From Actinomycetota bacterium (GTDB lineage Bacteria; Actinomycetota; Actinomycetes; Nanopelagicales; Nanopelagicaceae), in the NCBI GenBank assembly GCA_947463725.1, contig CANHRM010000004.1:1-64000 (forward strand): DNA of 64,000 bases. The letters run 5' to 3'. Shown piece by piece: positions 38,665-48,401 of the stretch (position 1 is its first letter; the number at the start of each line of letters is the position of its first letter). The notes beneath the pieces were generated by a model. That model was not told the origin of the DNA and did no database searches. It worked only from the letters and a program-made list of their open reading frames with translations. A program made the position numbers and the translations under genes.

Positions 38665-40191
38665 TTACTTACCAAGAACGGCCATTGCCGCATTATGACC
38701 CGGGATTCCGCTGACTCCCCCGCCACGTTGCGCACCGGCGCCACAAATAAAGATTCGCGGATCATCAGTTTCTACGCCCCAGCGCCTGGTATCACCATCT
38801 TCTCGGAATGGGAAAGTTAGATCGCTATGAAAGATATTTCCACGGGGTAGCGAAATTGCCTCTTCTAAATCCAGTGGGCTCTTTGCTTCTATGCAGGGCG
38901 AACCATCACTATTGCGCGCGATAATTTCAGATACTGGGTCAACTAAATACTTATCCAACTCAGCGATGAACCCAGCCAGAGCTGTGGCCTTAGTGGCTTC
39001 GTTATCAGCATCGAAAAGCTCAGCTGGCGTATGTAATCCAAAGAGAGTCAAAGTTTGATAACCAGCCGCTTGCAGCTCTGGGCTCAGAATCGATTGGTCA
39101 GACAGAGTGTGGCAATACATTTCTGAAGGGAAGCAAGCAGGTAGCTTGCCCGCCTTGCTCTCTTGATATGACGTTTCTAGTTGGGAAAATTTCTCACTGA
39201 TATGGAAGGTTCCGGCAAATGCCAACTCAGGTGCAATTCCACTTTTCAATCTTGGCATCTTCTTTAACAACATGTTGATTTTAAACTGTGCACCAGACAA
39301 ACTCACTGGTTTTGGTTTCTTTCGCAGTTTGGCCAGTACTTGTGGTGCTGCATTAGATAGCAAATGCTCTGCCACAAATTGATCGCCATTTTCTATTGTC
39401 GCAGTAACTGAATTTGAGTCGCTGGCAATGGCGGTGACTTTGCAGTTAGTAAGAATCTCAACTCCGGCTGCACGTGCAACACGTTCTAATTCGATAACTA
39501 GTGCGCCCATGCCACCTTTAGGAACTTTCCATTCTCCAGTGCCGTTTCCAATCAAATGATATAAAAAGCAAATATTTGCCAATATGTCATCAGCAGATAC
39601 ATGGGTGCCGATTAAGGCATCGGTGAGTACAACACCTTTAACTAAATCACTTTTGAATCGAGAATTTATAATCTGACCGATGGGCTGTTCAATTAGATAA
39701 TTCCAAATTTCTGGCAAATCAATTGCCGCCTTCAGTTCACTGCGACTTTTTAAGGGTTGCAACATGTAGGGCGCAATTCGTTCAGCGAACTGTGCAACTT
39801 CACCATAGAACTGTTGCCAAGCTTGCGCATCTGCAACACCATCTGGAATGGAGGCGAATGAATCGGCAGTGGCTTGATCCCACTGGCGAGAGATATAAAG
39901 CCCAGCTCCATTTAAATCAGGGGTATATGACGAAACTGTGCGTGGGACGGTTACGAAATTAAGTCCTAAATCGCTAACTATTTGATCAGGTAAAAGCGCA
40001 ACTAAATATGAATAACGTGACAAGCGCGCATCAAATTCTGGAAAAGCTCTAACGCTGGCTGTGGCGCCACCAATTTCTGCATTTGCTTCGAGAATTACGA
40101 CTGATTTACCAGCTTTAGCTAAGTAAGTTGCTGCCAATAAGCCGTTGTGTCCGCCACCAATAATCACTACCTCTTTACTTACCGTTGCCAT
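38665..40191 (-). CDS. FAD-dependent oxidoreductase, phytoene desaturase-like (PYROXD2 type)
   Basis: VVIIGGGHNGLLAATYLAKAGKSVVILE; C-terminal GIPGHNAAMAVL. Confidence 0.9.
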   Translation of the reverse strand: MATVSKEVVIIGGGHNGLLAATYLAKAGKSVVILEANAEIGGATASVRAFPEFDARLSRYSYLVALLPDQIVSDLGLNFVTVPRTVSSYTPDLNGAGLYISRQWDQATADSFASIPDGVADAQAWQQFYGEVAQFAERIAPYMLQPLKSRSELKAAIDLPEIWNYLIEQPIGQIINSRFKSDLVKGVVLTDALIGTHVSADDILANICFLYHLIGNGTGEWKVPKGGMGALVIELERVARAAGVEILTNCKVTAIASDSNSVTATIENGDQFVAEHLLSNAAPQVLAKLRKKPKPVSLSGAQFKINMLLKKMPRLKSGIAPELAFAGTFHISEKFSQLETSYQESKAGKLPACFPSEMYCHTLSDQSILSPELQAAGYQTLTLFGLHTPAELFDADNEATKATALAGFIAELDKYLVDPVSEIIARNSDGSPCIEAKSPLDLEEAISLPRGNIFHSDLTFPFREDGDTRRWGVETDDPRIFICGAGAQRGGGVSGIPGHNAAMAVLGK

Positions 40192-40193
40192 GA

Positions 40194-41198
40194 CTATGCC
40201 TCAATACGTTTAGTGGAGTTACGCACTACAAGGGTAGTTGGCAAAACGAGAGACGGCACTTCAGCATTTGGTTTACGCAGGCGTTCCATGATCGACCACG
40301 CGGCCATTTCGCCCATTAACTGCACTGGTTGTTCGATTGTAGTCAGATCAGAATATTCCGACATCTCATGGCCATCAAAACCAATTATCGAAATATCATC
40401 AGGAACACTTAACCCGTGACGTCTGGCTGCTTGCATCGCACCAAATGCCATTTCATCGGATTCGCAGAAAATAGCAGTTGGTCGGTTTGGTCTAGCCAAT
40501 AAATCATCCATTGCGCGCGAAGCAGTATTCATCGTGAAGTCACCATGCACTTCGCGTGAAGGCAACCATTCCAAACCGTTCTCTGCTAAAACTTGCAAGA
40601 AACCTCGACGACGATCTTGTGGCACCGAAAAATTAAATGGATCATCAGGACGACCAGACATTAAACCTATTTGTTTATGGCCTTGATTAACTAAGTGCTG
40701 GGTTGCGGTTCGGGCTCCGGCAACATCGTCAATTTTAATACTTGCACAATCTTTATGAGCCATTCCAACAAGAGCGATTGGAATTCCTAAACTCAACATC
40801 GAGGCAAACTCTTCTTCAGTTGGCGGCAAGCTGATTACGATTAAGGCATCAACGCGACCTTTCAACAATTGATGCTGGAATAAACGCTCGCGACCTTTCA
40901 TCTGGCTGAAGTTATAGAGCAATAGATCAAGGCCTGCTTCGCGAAGCGCTTGTTCGGCACCATTGATTACTTGGGCGAAATACCAACGCGAAATATATGG
41001 GGCAACTACGCCGACACTGTTGGTGCGACCAGGTCGAATTCGATCACCGTCGCCAGATAATGAATAATTTAATTTTGCAGCTGCCGCCTCAATTTTCGCT
41101 CGAGTTTGCGGATTTACGTGTTCGAGGCCACGAAGCGCACGCGAAACTGTTGCAGTTGAAACTCCTGCTTCAGCGGCAACTTCCTTGATTCCAGCCAT
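40194..41198 (-). CDS. LacI family transcriptional regulator
   Basis: HTH IKEVAAEAGVSTATVSRALRGLEHVNPQTRAKI; PBP-like effector domain. Confidence 0.95.
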   Translation of the reverse strand: MAGIKEVAAEAGVSTATVSRALRGLEHVNPQTRAKIEAAAAKLNYSLSGDGDRIRPGRTNSVGVVAPYISRWYFAQVINGAEQALREAGLDLLLYNFSQMKGRERLFQHQLLKGRVDALIVISLPPTEEEFASMLSLGIPIALVGMAHKDCASIKIDDVAGARTATQHLVNQGHKQIGLMSGRPDDPFNFSVPQDRRRGFLQVLAENGLEWLPSREVHGDFTMNTASRAMDDLLARPNRPTAIFCESDEMAFGAMQAARRHGLSVPDDISIIGFDGHEMSEYSDLTTIEQPVQLMGEMAAWSIMERLRKPNAEVPSLVLPTTLVVRNSTKRIEA

Positions 41199-41311
41199 CT
41201 TCTCCTCGATCTTTCTGCAAAAGACTGTAAATTCCTGCAACAACTGTAAAAAGTAGGCCTTAAGTGCCAAAAAAGCAATAGATTTCTCAGAATAAGGGTT
41301 ACCTTAGAGTT

Positions 41312-41911
41312 ATGAGCAATCAAATTCAGACTTTAATCCAGGTAGAACTCGAAGACCGCAGCCGCTTAACGGCTTTCTTCCGATTAATCATCGTGCTGCC
41401 CGTTGCAATCTATTTGAGTGCATTTGCGATCGACTCAATGTCCACTGATACCTGGGGTTATAGCTTAGGCGGCCTGATAGTTCTGCCTACTTTCTTAGCC
41501 TTGGTATTTCGCGGCATTTACCCAAGTTACGTGTTGGCCTTTAACCATGCCTTAATTTCACTCGAGACTCGCATTAACGCATATGCACTTCTGTTAACCG
41601 ATGACTATCCATCGATTGAAGAAAATGACATTGTAAAAATTACTTTGCCTGAGGTTGGTAATGGTTCGCAGCTGAGCCGAGTAATGCCACTATTCAAGTG
41701 GTTCCTCGCCATTCCACTTTATGTAATGGGAATAATCTACTTAATATACGGATTGTTCTTGACTGCTTTTGCTTGGTTCTCAATCTTGTTCAGCGGTAAG
41801 TATCCAGTTTGGTGCGCTGATGCAATGGTAGGAATTTTAGCTTTCTACAATCGCGTTTACGGTTACGCATTTATTTTAGTGACCGACGAATATCCAAGTT
41901 TCTCCCTTTAA
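41312..41911 (+). CDS. DUF4389 domain membrane protein
   Basis: LTAFFRLIIVLPVAIYLSAFA; paired LLTDDYPS / LVTDEYPSF repeats. Confidence 0.8.
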   Translation: MSNQIQTLIQVELEDRSRLTAFFRLIIVLPVAIYLSAFAIDSMSTDTWGYSLGGLIVLPTFLALVFRGIYPSYVLAFNHALISLETRINAYALLLTDDYPSIEENDIVKITLPEVGNGSQLSRVMPLFKWFLAIPLYVMGIIYLIYGLFLTAFAWFSILFSGKYPVWCADAMVGILAFYNRVYGYAFILVTDEYPSFSL

Positions 41912-41914
41912 TCT

Positions 41915-42559
41915 ATGGCAGTCCACTCTACGCAAAAGATGCGACGTATCGTTGCTGAAGTTGCAGAAATGGATCGCAAATTTGCACCATTAATAGCTCG
42001 TCGCCCGCTTTGCACGATTGGTCGTAGTGCACCAACCGAGACTCACTTCGAATCCTTGGTTAGTTCAGTTATCTCCCAACAACTAGCGGTAAAGGCTGCG
42101 GAGACAATTCATGCGCGCTTGATTGATCTATGTAATGGGACGATTAGCGCTAAAAAAATACTTAAACTCGATGACATTGAACTTCGAGAAATAGGCGTTT
42201 CTGGCGCAAAAGCTCGCACTATCAAGGGCCTAGCGGGGGCAGTTGCTGATAAATCAATCCCCATAGATGCCATTGATGAAATCCATGATGATCAAGAAAT
42301 TTATGACAAATTAACTTCGCTTTGGGGCATTGGGCGCTGGACAGTTGAGATGTTTATGATGTTTCAGCTGGGGCGCTTGAATGTTTGGCCCACCGGAGAT
42401 TTAGCGGTGCGCCGGGGTTGGGACATAGTCCATAGAAATAAAGAGGAGACACTGGCTAAAGCTTTAGATTTAAAGGGTGAAAAATTACATCCATATCGAA
42501 GTGTTGTTGCTTGGTATTGCTATCAAGCAGTTCATGAAAGCCGCGGGTTGGACTACTAA
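41915..42559 (+). CDS. DNA-3-methyladenine glycosylase II (AlkA-like)
   Basis: HhH-GPD: FESLVSSVISQQLAVKAAETI, LTSLWGIGRWTVEMFMMFQLGRLNVWPTGDLAVRRG. Confidence 0.93.
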   Translation: MAVHSTQKMRRIVAEVAEMDRKFAPLIARRPLCTIGRSAPTETHFESLVSSVISQQLAVKAAETIHARLIDLCNGTISAKKILKLDDIELREIGVSGAKARTIKGLAGAVADKSIPIDAIDEIHDDQEIYDKLTSLWGIGRWTVEMFMMFQLGRLNVWPTGDLAVRRGWDIVHRNKEETLAKALDLKGEKLHPYRSVVAWYCYQAVHESRGLDY

Positions 42560-42969
42560 ATATCTTCCAGAATCAGCGAGACCGAATTGATACACCAGCG
42601 TTGATCAGTTGGCACGTCGTAGCCTTCACCTTCGAAAACATGGCCTAAATGTGAGCCGCAAGCAGCACAGCGCACTTCGGTGCGGACTCTTGGTGCTAGC
42701 GAACGATCTTCAATAAGCTCAACTGCATCATCGGCAGATGGCGCGTAAAAAGATGGCCAACCACAGCCAGAATGAAACTTGGTTTCGCTGCGGAAAAGTT
42801 CAGCGGCGCAAGCTTTGCATTTATAGACGCCGACTTTGTCGGTGTCTGTGTATTCACCAGTAAATGGTCGTTCAGTTGCTGCATTGCGTAAAACCTCATA
42901 AGACAGAGGGTCGAGCTTTGCTTTCAGCTCTGCTTCATTTACTTTTACTGGATAATTATTTTCACTCAT
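42556..42969 (-). CDS. msrB: Peptide-methionine (R)-S-oxide reductase
   Basis: ATERPFTGEYTDTDKVGVYKCKAC, SGCGWPSFY, RCAACGSHLGHVF, RWCINSVSL. Confidence 0.97.
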   Translation of the reverse strand: MSENNYPVKVNEAELKAKLDPLSYEVLRNAATERPFTGEYTDTDKVGVYKCKACAAELFRSETKFHSGCGWPSFYAPSADDAVELIEDRSLAPRVRTEVRCAACGSHLGHVFEGEGYDVPTDQRWCINSVSLILEDI

Positions 42970-43493
42970 TAGAGAACAACTCCGACCGGAAATGCAACGC
43001 CAGTGCTGGAATGACAGTCATAACCATTTGGATTCTTCTGCAAATACTTCTGGTGATATTCCTCGGCGATAAAATATTCAACACCATCGGCGATGAGAAT
43101 TTCAGTGACAATTGGACCTAGCCCAGACTTGGTTAAAACTTCTTGGTAAAGATCGCGCGACTTAACTGCCTGAGTTAATTGTTCTGGAGTTGATGCATAA
43201 ATAGAACTGCGATATTGAGTTCCGATGTCGCCACCTTGTTGATTAAGCGAAGTCGGATCATGCATAGTCCAGAACTCTTCAAGTAAGCGTTGATATGAAA
43301 TTTGCTCGTCATCAAAAAGAACATGCACCATTTCGGCATGACCAGTTACTCCAGTGCAAACTTGTTCGTAACTAGGATTTGGGCGAGTGCCGCCCATGTA
43401 TCCAACACTTGTTTCAATGACTCCAGCTAACTGCCAGAAACGACGCTCTGCGCCCCAAAAACAGCCTGTTGCAAAGTATGCGCTCTGATTCAT
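42969..43493 (-). CDS. msrA: Peptide-methionine (S)-S-oxide reductase
   Basis: YFATGCFWGAERRFWQLAGVIETSVGYMGG; true start is MNQSAYF, not the upstream extension that runs through a tRNA. Confidence 0.97.
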   Translation of the reverse strand: MNQSAYFATGCFWGAERRFWQLAGVIETSVGYMGGTRPNPSYEQVCTGVTGHAEMVHVLFDDEQISYQRLLEEFWTMHDPTSLNQQGGDIGTQYRSSIYASTPEQLTQAVKSRDLYQEVLTKSGLGPIVTEILIADGVEYFIAEEYHQKYLQKNPNGYDCHSSTGVAFPVGVVL

Positions 43494-43598
43494 AGCAATA
43501 TTCTGGCAGTAAGCTCTAGAAATTGTCATGCCAGATCTAGTGCGATGAATATTCCAGGTAATAATTAACACCAGCGCTACTGATAACCTTGCCATTGC

Positions 43599-43670
43599 GC
43601 CCCCGTAGCTCAGGGGATAGAGCACCGCCCTCCGGAGGCGGGTGCACAGGTTCGAATCCTGTCGGGGGCA
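43599..43670 (+). tRNA. tRNA-Arg (anticodon CCG)
   Basis: GCCCCCG/CGGGGGC acceptor, loop CTCCGGA, T-arm ACAGGTTCGAATCCTGT. Confidence 0.95.
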
Positions 43671-43870
43671 CTCTTTACTCAATAAAAATTAAATGTAAGC
43701 GAGATAAATCACCTGTAATCGGGAAATCCCATGCATTATGTCCTTGTATTAACGGTGTGGGCACGGGAGAATAAGCACCTTACGACATCAAGTTCGTAGC
43801 AAGATCAAATTGCTTAATTGGTACGGAACGAGCTTCTGTACGCGAGATTTCAGGGATAGGTGGTGTTCTC

Positions 43871-44140
43871 ATGGATTGGCGTCATCAATCTGCTTGCCGC
43901 GATGAAGATCCAGAGCTTTTCTTCCCAGTCGGAAACACTGGCCCTGCAATTACCCAAATTGAAGAAGCAAAAAAAGTTTGTAACCGCTGCATTGTTAAAG
44001 ATGCCTGCCTAGCTTGGGCCCTTGAGAGCGGACAAGATGCCGGAGTATGGGGCGGTCTTTCCGAAGATGAACGTCGTGCACTTAAGCGTCGTGCGGCACG
44101 TAATCGTGCCCGTCTGCAAGAACAGCAAAACCAGTTCTAA
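43871..44140 (+). CDS. whiB1: WhiB family transcriptional regulator (WhiB1-like)
   Basis: DWRHQSACRDEDPELFFPVG, CNRCIVKDACLAWAL, GVWGGLSEDERR; beside pdtaS. Confidence 0.93.
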   Translation: MDWRHQSACRDEDPELFFPVGNTGPAITQIEEAKKVCNRCIVKDACLAWALESGQDAGVWGGLSEDERRALKRRAARNRARLQEQQNQF

Positions 44141-45606
44141 ATCGGGAACTCCAAGGTCGCTTGGGTTCCGGACTCCCCCGAAGTTAATTTAATCTGACCA
44201 CGTAATTCGTTCTCGGTCAAAGTTCTAACGATTTGTAAACCTAAATTAGATGAATTAACTAAATCAAAATCACTCGGAAGTCCAGCACCATCATCGCTTA
44301 CGGTGACCTTGGCTCTGCTTTCAAAACGTTCGCAATGAATAACTAGATTGCTTCCTTGTTCAGCTAATCCGTGTTCAAGGGCGTTGTGAATTAGTTCAGT
44401 AACAATTAGAGCAAGTGGCGTGGCAATACGCGGATCAATTTCAGCCAGAGACCCACTCCGCCTGATATTGATCTCACTCATTCGAGGGCTCAAATCTGCT
44501 GCGTGAATAACCAAGTTATCTAACACCTGATCAAAAGCTACTTTGGCATCGGCGCTATTTGAAAGAGTCTCGTGAACTAATGCAATTGATGCGATTCGGC
44601 GAACTGCTTCTTCAAGAGCGGCGCTTGCTTGTGGTTCTGCAATGCGACGTGCCTGTAACCGCAAAAGTGCTGAAACAGTCTGTAAATTATTCTTCACTCG
44701 ATGGTGAACTTCGCGAATTGTGGCGTCTTTAGTTATAAGTTCACGTTCACGACGTCGCAATTCAGTCACATTGTGCAATAAAACAATAGCGCCAATGCGA
44801 TCTTCGCCTTGCAATAAAGGCATGACCATTAAATCAATAGTTGCGCCTTCATTTTCAATTTCAGCTCTGCGCAAGGATTTGCCACTTAGCGAACTTCGGA
44901 TTCCTTCGTGATGTGATTCATTTCGTTGCATAGAAACTTGCGATGCAACTTCGCCTAAATTGAAGCTCTCTAAGTCATTACCCCAGCCCATGCGATTAAA
45001 AGCAGATCTAGCATTTGGACTGGCGTAAGTGATTACCCCATTTAAATCAAGCCGAATCAGGCCATCGCCAACGCGAGCCGACGGATCAAATATTGAGGAT
45101 GCATCTTTATATGGATATGTGCCTTGGACAACCATGCGATAGAGATTGTTAGCGATCTCGCGATAGTTAAGTTCTAACCGGCTGGGTGAGCGCATTAACT
45201 CGGCATTACGGTGACGTGAAATAACAGCAATCACTTGACCCTCATGTAAAACCGGGATGGTCTCTTCCTTAATGAGCAAATCACCAACTAATTCGGGTTC
45301 TGAGTCGCGCACAATATCGGCACTAGAAAGCGCTTCATCTAACCGTGGTCGCTCTCCCCACATTACTTCGGAACCTATCAAGTCATTGGCAAATACAGTT
45401 GCTGAAGTTGTTGGGCGGATATGTGCAATCGCGACATATCCAGTTGGCCAAGCTGTTGCATCAAAGCGCAGTGGTACCCAGAGAACAAGGTCTGCAAACG
45501 ATAGGTCTGTAAGTAGTTGCCAGTCAGCGATTAATTCCTGTAGTCGATAAGTTTGCGAGGCTGTTAACGTGCTGCGACCATTAAGCAGACTCTCGATGCG
45601 GCTCAT
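44137..45606 (-). CDS. pdtaS: Sensor histidine kinase, PdtaS-like (GAF/PAS + HisKA_2)
   Basis: IREVHHRVKNNLQTVSALLRLQARR; HATPase ELIHNALEHGL; synteny with whiB1. Confidence 0.88.
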   Translation of the reverse strand: MSRIESLLNGRSTLTASQTYRLQELIADWQLLTDLSFADLVLWVPLRFDATAWPTGYVAIAHIRPTTSATVFANDLIGSEVMWGERPRLDEALSSADIVRDSEPELVGDLLIKEETIPVLHEGQVIAVISRHRNAELMRSPSRLELNYREIANNLYRMVVQGTYPYKDASSIFDPSARVGDGLIRLDLNGVITYASPNARSAFNRMGWGNDLESFNLGEVASQVSMQRNESHHEGIRSSLSGKSLRRAEIENEGATIDLMVMPLLQGEDRIGAIVLLHNVTELRRRERELITKDATIREVHHRVKNNLQTVSALLRLQARRIAEPQASAALEEAVRRIASIALVHETLSNSADAKVAFDQVLDNLVIHAADLSPRMSEINIRRSGSLAEIDPRIATPLALIVTELIHNALEHGLAEQGSNLVIHCERFESRAKVTVSDDGAGLPSDFDLVNSSNLGLQIVRTLTENELRGQIKLTSGESGTQATLEFPI

Positions 45607-46005
45607 TTACTTGGCCAGCCAATTAGGTAAGTGAATCGCGATCTCTTGTGCGGCATACCAAGTTAGCTCGCCATCGTCGGCATTTGCATCACCAACAAAT
45701 AAGCAGTCGGCCTGGCTAAATTTAATGTTCGAAGTTAGATTCACTTCGACCTCTGACTCTTGCCCGATCTGCGACCCTTCGAGATCTACGGCTAGGGTAA
45801 AAGAGAATTTCGCAGAATCGCCTTGATATGAAATTGAATCCTCAGCTGCCAGTAACGAAAGAATATATTCTGACTCTTCTTCGCCGAGTTCGGGATTAAT
45901 ACTTTTAAATTGGCCAGTTGGTACAAAGGCGGTATCGATTGAAATTTCACCCTCGCTCAATAATTGAGCTAACTCATCTGGAGTTAAAGCCAAGTATCCG
46001 CGCAT
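45607..46005 (-). CDS. DUF6912-like actinobacterial protein
   Basis: MRGYLALTPDELAQLLSEGEI ... DGELTWYAAQEI. Confidence 0.6.
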   Translation of the reverse strand: MRGYLALTPDELAQLLSEGEISIDTAFVPTGQFKSINPELGEEESEYILSLLAAEDSISYQGDSAKFSFTLAVDLEGSQIGQESEVEVNLTSNIKFSQADCLFVGDANADDGELTWYAAQEIAIHLPNWLAK

Positions 46006-46041
46006 GGGCTAACTCTATTGGAAGATTTGCCTCTGACTAAA

Positions 46042-47139
46042 CTAGACCTCGCTAGCTAACTTCTGGATCGCCTTACGTAACATTGATTTTGGGCTCGCTT
46101 CACTAAGTGAGGAACGACTAGTTGCCGCAGCAGCCACTGCCCGATTATCTCTAGGTAGCGTTAATCGATTGAGTGGATTTAGTTGATCTATTTGCGCTGC
46201 TAACTCATGAGCTCCTTGATCGTTGCGACGACGTGGCGCTTCTAGGTTAGCTACGAATTGTAACTTTGCTTTGATTTTATTCTTAGTTAGCTCTTGAATT
46301 AGTCGGGTCAATCTATAGCGGCCAACCTCATCGGGTCTTGAATTAATCCAGATTTCGTCGCAGTTATCGGTGCACCAAATTAAACCTTGCGAGCTCCATC
46401 GTCGATCAGTCAACTTTAAAGCTATGTTAGAAATCGAGCCAAGATCAATAACAATCAGATCAAAATTTTCATAAGCAGAGCTCATGAATTTATCGAAAGT
46501 AGCGCACTTGGTTTCAGTTAACTCATAAGCCCAAAGAAGTTGCGAAATCAACCTTGGGCCTTGGTCGCTTCGTAAATTACGTAATTCCAATGCGATTGAA
46601 ACTGTAGGTTCGATCGAGTTGCCATCAATTAGCAAGGTTCGCTTTTCTAACAAACTAGATTCCATCGCCAGATTCAGCGCCAAAGTTGTTGCTCCAGTGG
46701 CTGACCCTGCAGAGGCGATGGCAATAACTTTTGCGCCAACTAAATTAGTGACTTTATGACTAGAAATTAGCGGCTCGCGAACTTCCCGGCGCAAAACCGA
46801 GCGAATCTGAGAAACCAGCTCGGCTGGGTCTGTGGGTCTAGGCGAGAGAGATTCAAAAGATTTCATTTCGACTTCGGTGCCAAATCCGATTAACTGACGC
46901 ACCAAAGTTCGCAGTTCCAATAGTGATTCGTCGCTAAAACCCGGCAAGTCTGGTGCATAAATTAGGATCGAATTCTTTGCTAATTCGGGATTCTGGTTAA
47001 GGAAAACTTGCAAGGCAGAAAGGTCTACTGATCTAGCGATAATGTCCCAACCTTGGGAATGCAAATTACTAGATACAAAACTTTCAAAATTGCTATCGGA
47101 GATAGCCGTAATGATCGTGTGGGTATTGCTTTTAACCAT
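46042..47139 (-). CDS. CpaE/MinD-like P-loop protein with degenerate Walker A
   Basis: VIAIASAGSATGATTLALNLAMES; FDLIVIDLGSISNIAL. Confidence 0.75.
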   Translation of the reverse strand: MVKSNTHTIITAISDSNFESFVSSNLHSQGWDIIARSVDLSALQVFLNQNPELAKNSILIYAPDLPGFSDESLLELRTLVRQLIGFGTEVEMKSFESLSPRPTDPAELVSQIRSVLRREVREPLISSHKVTNLVGAKVIAIASAGSATGATTLALNLAMESSLLEKRTLLIDGNSIEPTVSIALELRNLRSDQGPRLISQLLWAYELTETKCATFDKFMSSAYENFDLIVIDLGSISNIALKLTDRRWSSQGLIWCTDNCDEIWINSRPDEVGRYRLTRLIQELTKNKIKAKLQFVANLEAPRRRNDQGAHELAAQIDQLNPLNRLTLPRDNRAVAAAATSRSSLSEASPKSMLRKAIQKLASEV

Positions 47140-47740
47140 TTAATTTCACCACTACTAGGCGACCATAAGTGGTAGCTCTTAGAACGCCTGAGATCTCTTC
47201 TCGCCCAATTGCAATAGTTATTGCGGCTTCTGATCCAAAGTTAGAATTTTTTCGCTCGATAGAACCTAGATAGATGTCGCTCAGCACTATTTCGGGTTCC
47301 GATGGGAAAGCTCCTTTGTCGGCATCTTCAAGCAGATAAATACTTATCCGATCTCCCGCCAGCACCGTAGCTGGCAGATCAATTGCACGAATAGTCAGGG
47401 AAACTTCAGCGCTATTGATGGTCTCGTTCTGCGAACTAATTGATTGGGTAGCGATTAACGAAGTGCGCTGTATTCGATTAATGACAATGCTGCCAATTGG
47501 ATTTACATCTGATGAGACATAGTTATTGGAAATTGCCGAAATATTGACTTGAACTTTTGAGATATCGGTAGCAGCAATCTGTTGACCGGGTGTGAGTTCG
47601 CGATTTGCAATCCAGAAACTTTGCTTCTGATTTGATATCACTGAGATCAGAACGCTAGAAAGGATTGATGCAACTAATAGTGATGCTGCAATGAGTACTC
47701 GGGTTTGAATTTTTGATTTCTTAGTGGACATGAAAGGCAT
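47132..47740 (-). CDS. SAF domain protein (CpaB/RcpC-like)
   Basis: N-terminal TM then IANRELTPGQQIAATDISKVQV; overlaps the CpaE-like gene. Confidence 0.75.
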   Translation of the reverse strand: MPFMSTKKSKIQTRVLIAASLLVASILSSVLISVISNQKQSFWIANRELTPGQQIAATDISKVQVNISAISNNYVSSDVNPIGSIVINRIQRTSLIATQSISSQNETINSAEVSLTIRAIDLPATVLAGDRISIYLLEDADKGAFPSEPEIVLSDIYLGSIERKNSNFGSEAAITIAIGREEISGVLRATTYGRLVVVKLNG

Positions 47741-47854
47741 CTAACGTTGCCGAGCGACATAGTCAGATTGGCTATCCACACTCATCCTTTTGGATGAGAC
47801 CTAGTAATCCTTTCGAATGATCTGCCATGGCTAGGCAGAAGAAATTCTTTCGTC

Positions 47855-48379
47855 ATGACAATTATCGATCTTTCCGTTGAGCCCATTTTTCAGACCATCA
47901 CTATTTCGCCAATCTCGAGTAACCAAGATGAGATTCCAGGCCACCCAGTGCTAGACATATTTCGCTCCCCCGTGCCTGCCCAAGCACCACAGAAAGCAAA
48001 GTTGTATCTAGTTCCGACCACATATGGAGATGAATACGACCCAGACTTCGCACCAATGCCAACTTCTGCCAGTGAACTACCCGAGATAAGTGGATGGGCA
48101 TTGAAATATGGTGTTAGCGCACTTGAGATTTGGGCCGGCAAACGTCCGGCTGCGCAATTGGCTAGATGGACACATAGAAACATTTACAGCAAGTTAGTTG
48201 CAGATACCGGCTCGGTTAAAGATATTGGGCGAATTAGAAAACTACATGTCAATCAGCCGCTGGATGGGATTGCAGAATCAGTATTAACGGTTAGATACGG
48301 CGACCGTTTACGTTCGCTAGTTATGCGGTTTGAAGGTATTGATCAGAAATGGTTATGCACTGAACTATTTCTGATTTAG
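47855..48379 (+). CDS. DUF6459 (Rv3-type) actinobacterial conserved protein
   Basis: GKRPAAQLARWTHRNIYSKL ... RIRKLHVNQPLDGIAESVLTVRYGDRLRSLVMRFEG; near secA. Confidence 0.7.
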   Translation: MTIIDLSVEPIFQTITISPISSNQDEIPGHPVLDIFRSPVPAQAPQKAKLYLVPTTYGDEYDPDFAPMPTSASELPEISGWALKYGVSALEIWAGKRPAAQLARWTHRNIYSKLVADTGSVKDIGRIRKLHVNQPLDGIAESVLTVRYGDRLRSLVMRFEGIDQKWLCTELFLI

Positions 48380-48401
48380 TGCCCGCTAACTTGATTTAAA
48401 G

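Noticed and set aside
43494-43682. N-terminal extension of msrA
   Set aside because: Runs through the antisense of tRNA-Arg; conserved MsrA begins at MNQSAYFATGCFWG.
43589-43774. Plus-strand ORF MPLRPRSSGDRAPPSGGGCTGSNPVGGT
   Set aside because: Translation of tRNA-Arg(CCG); a well-known artefact.
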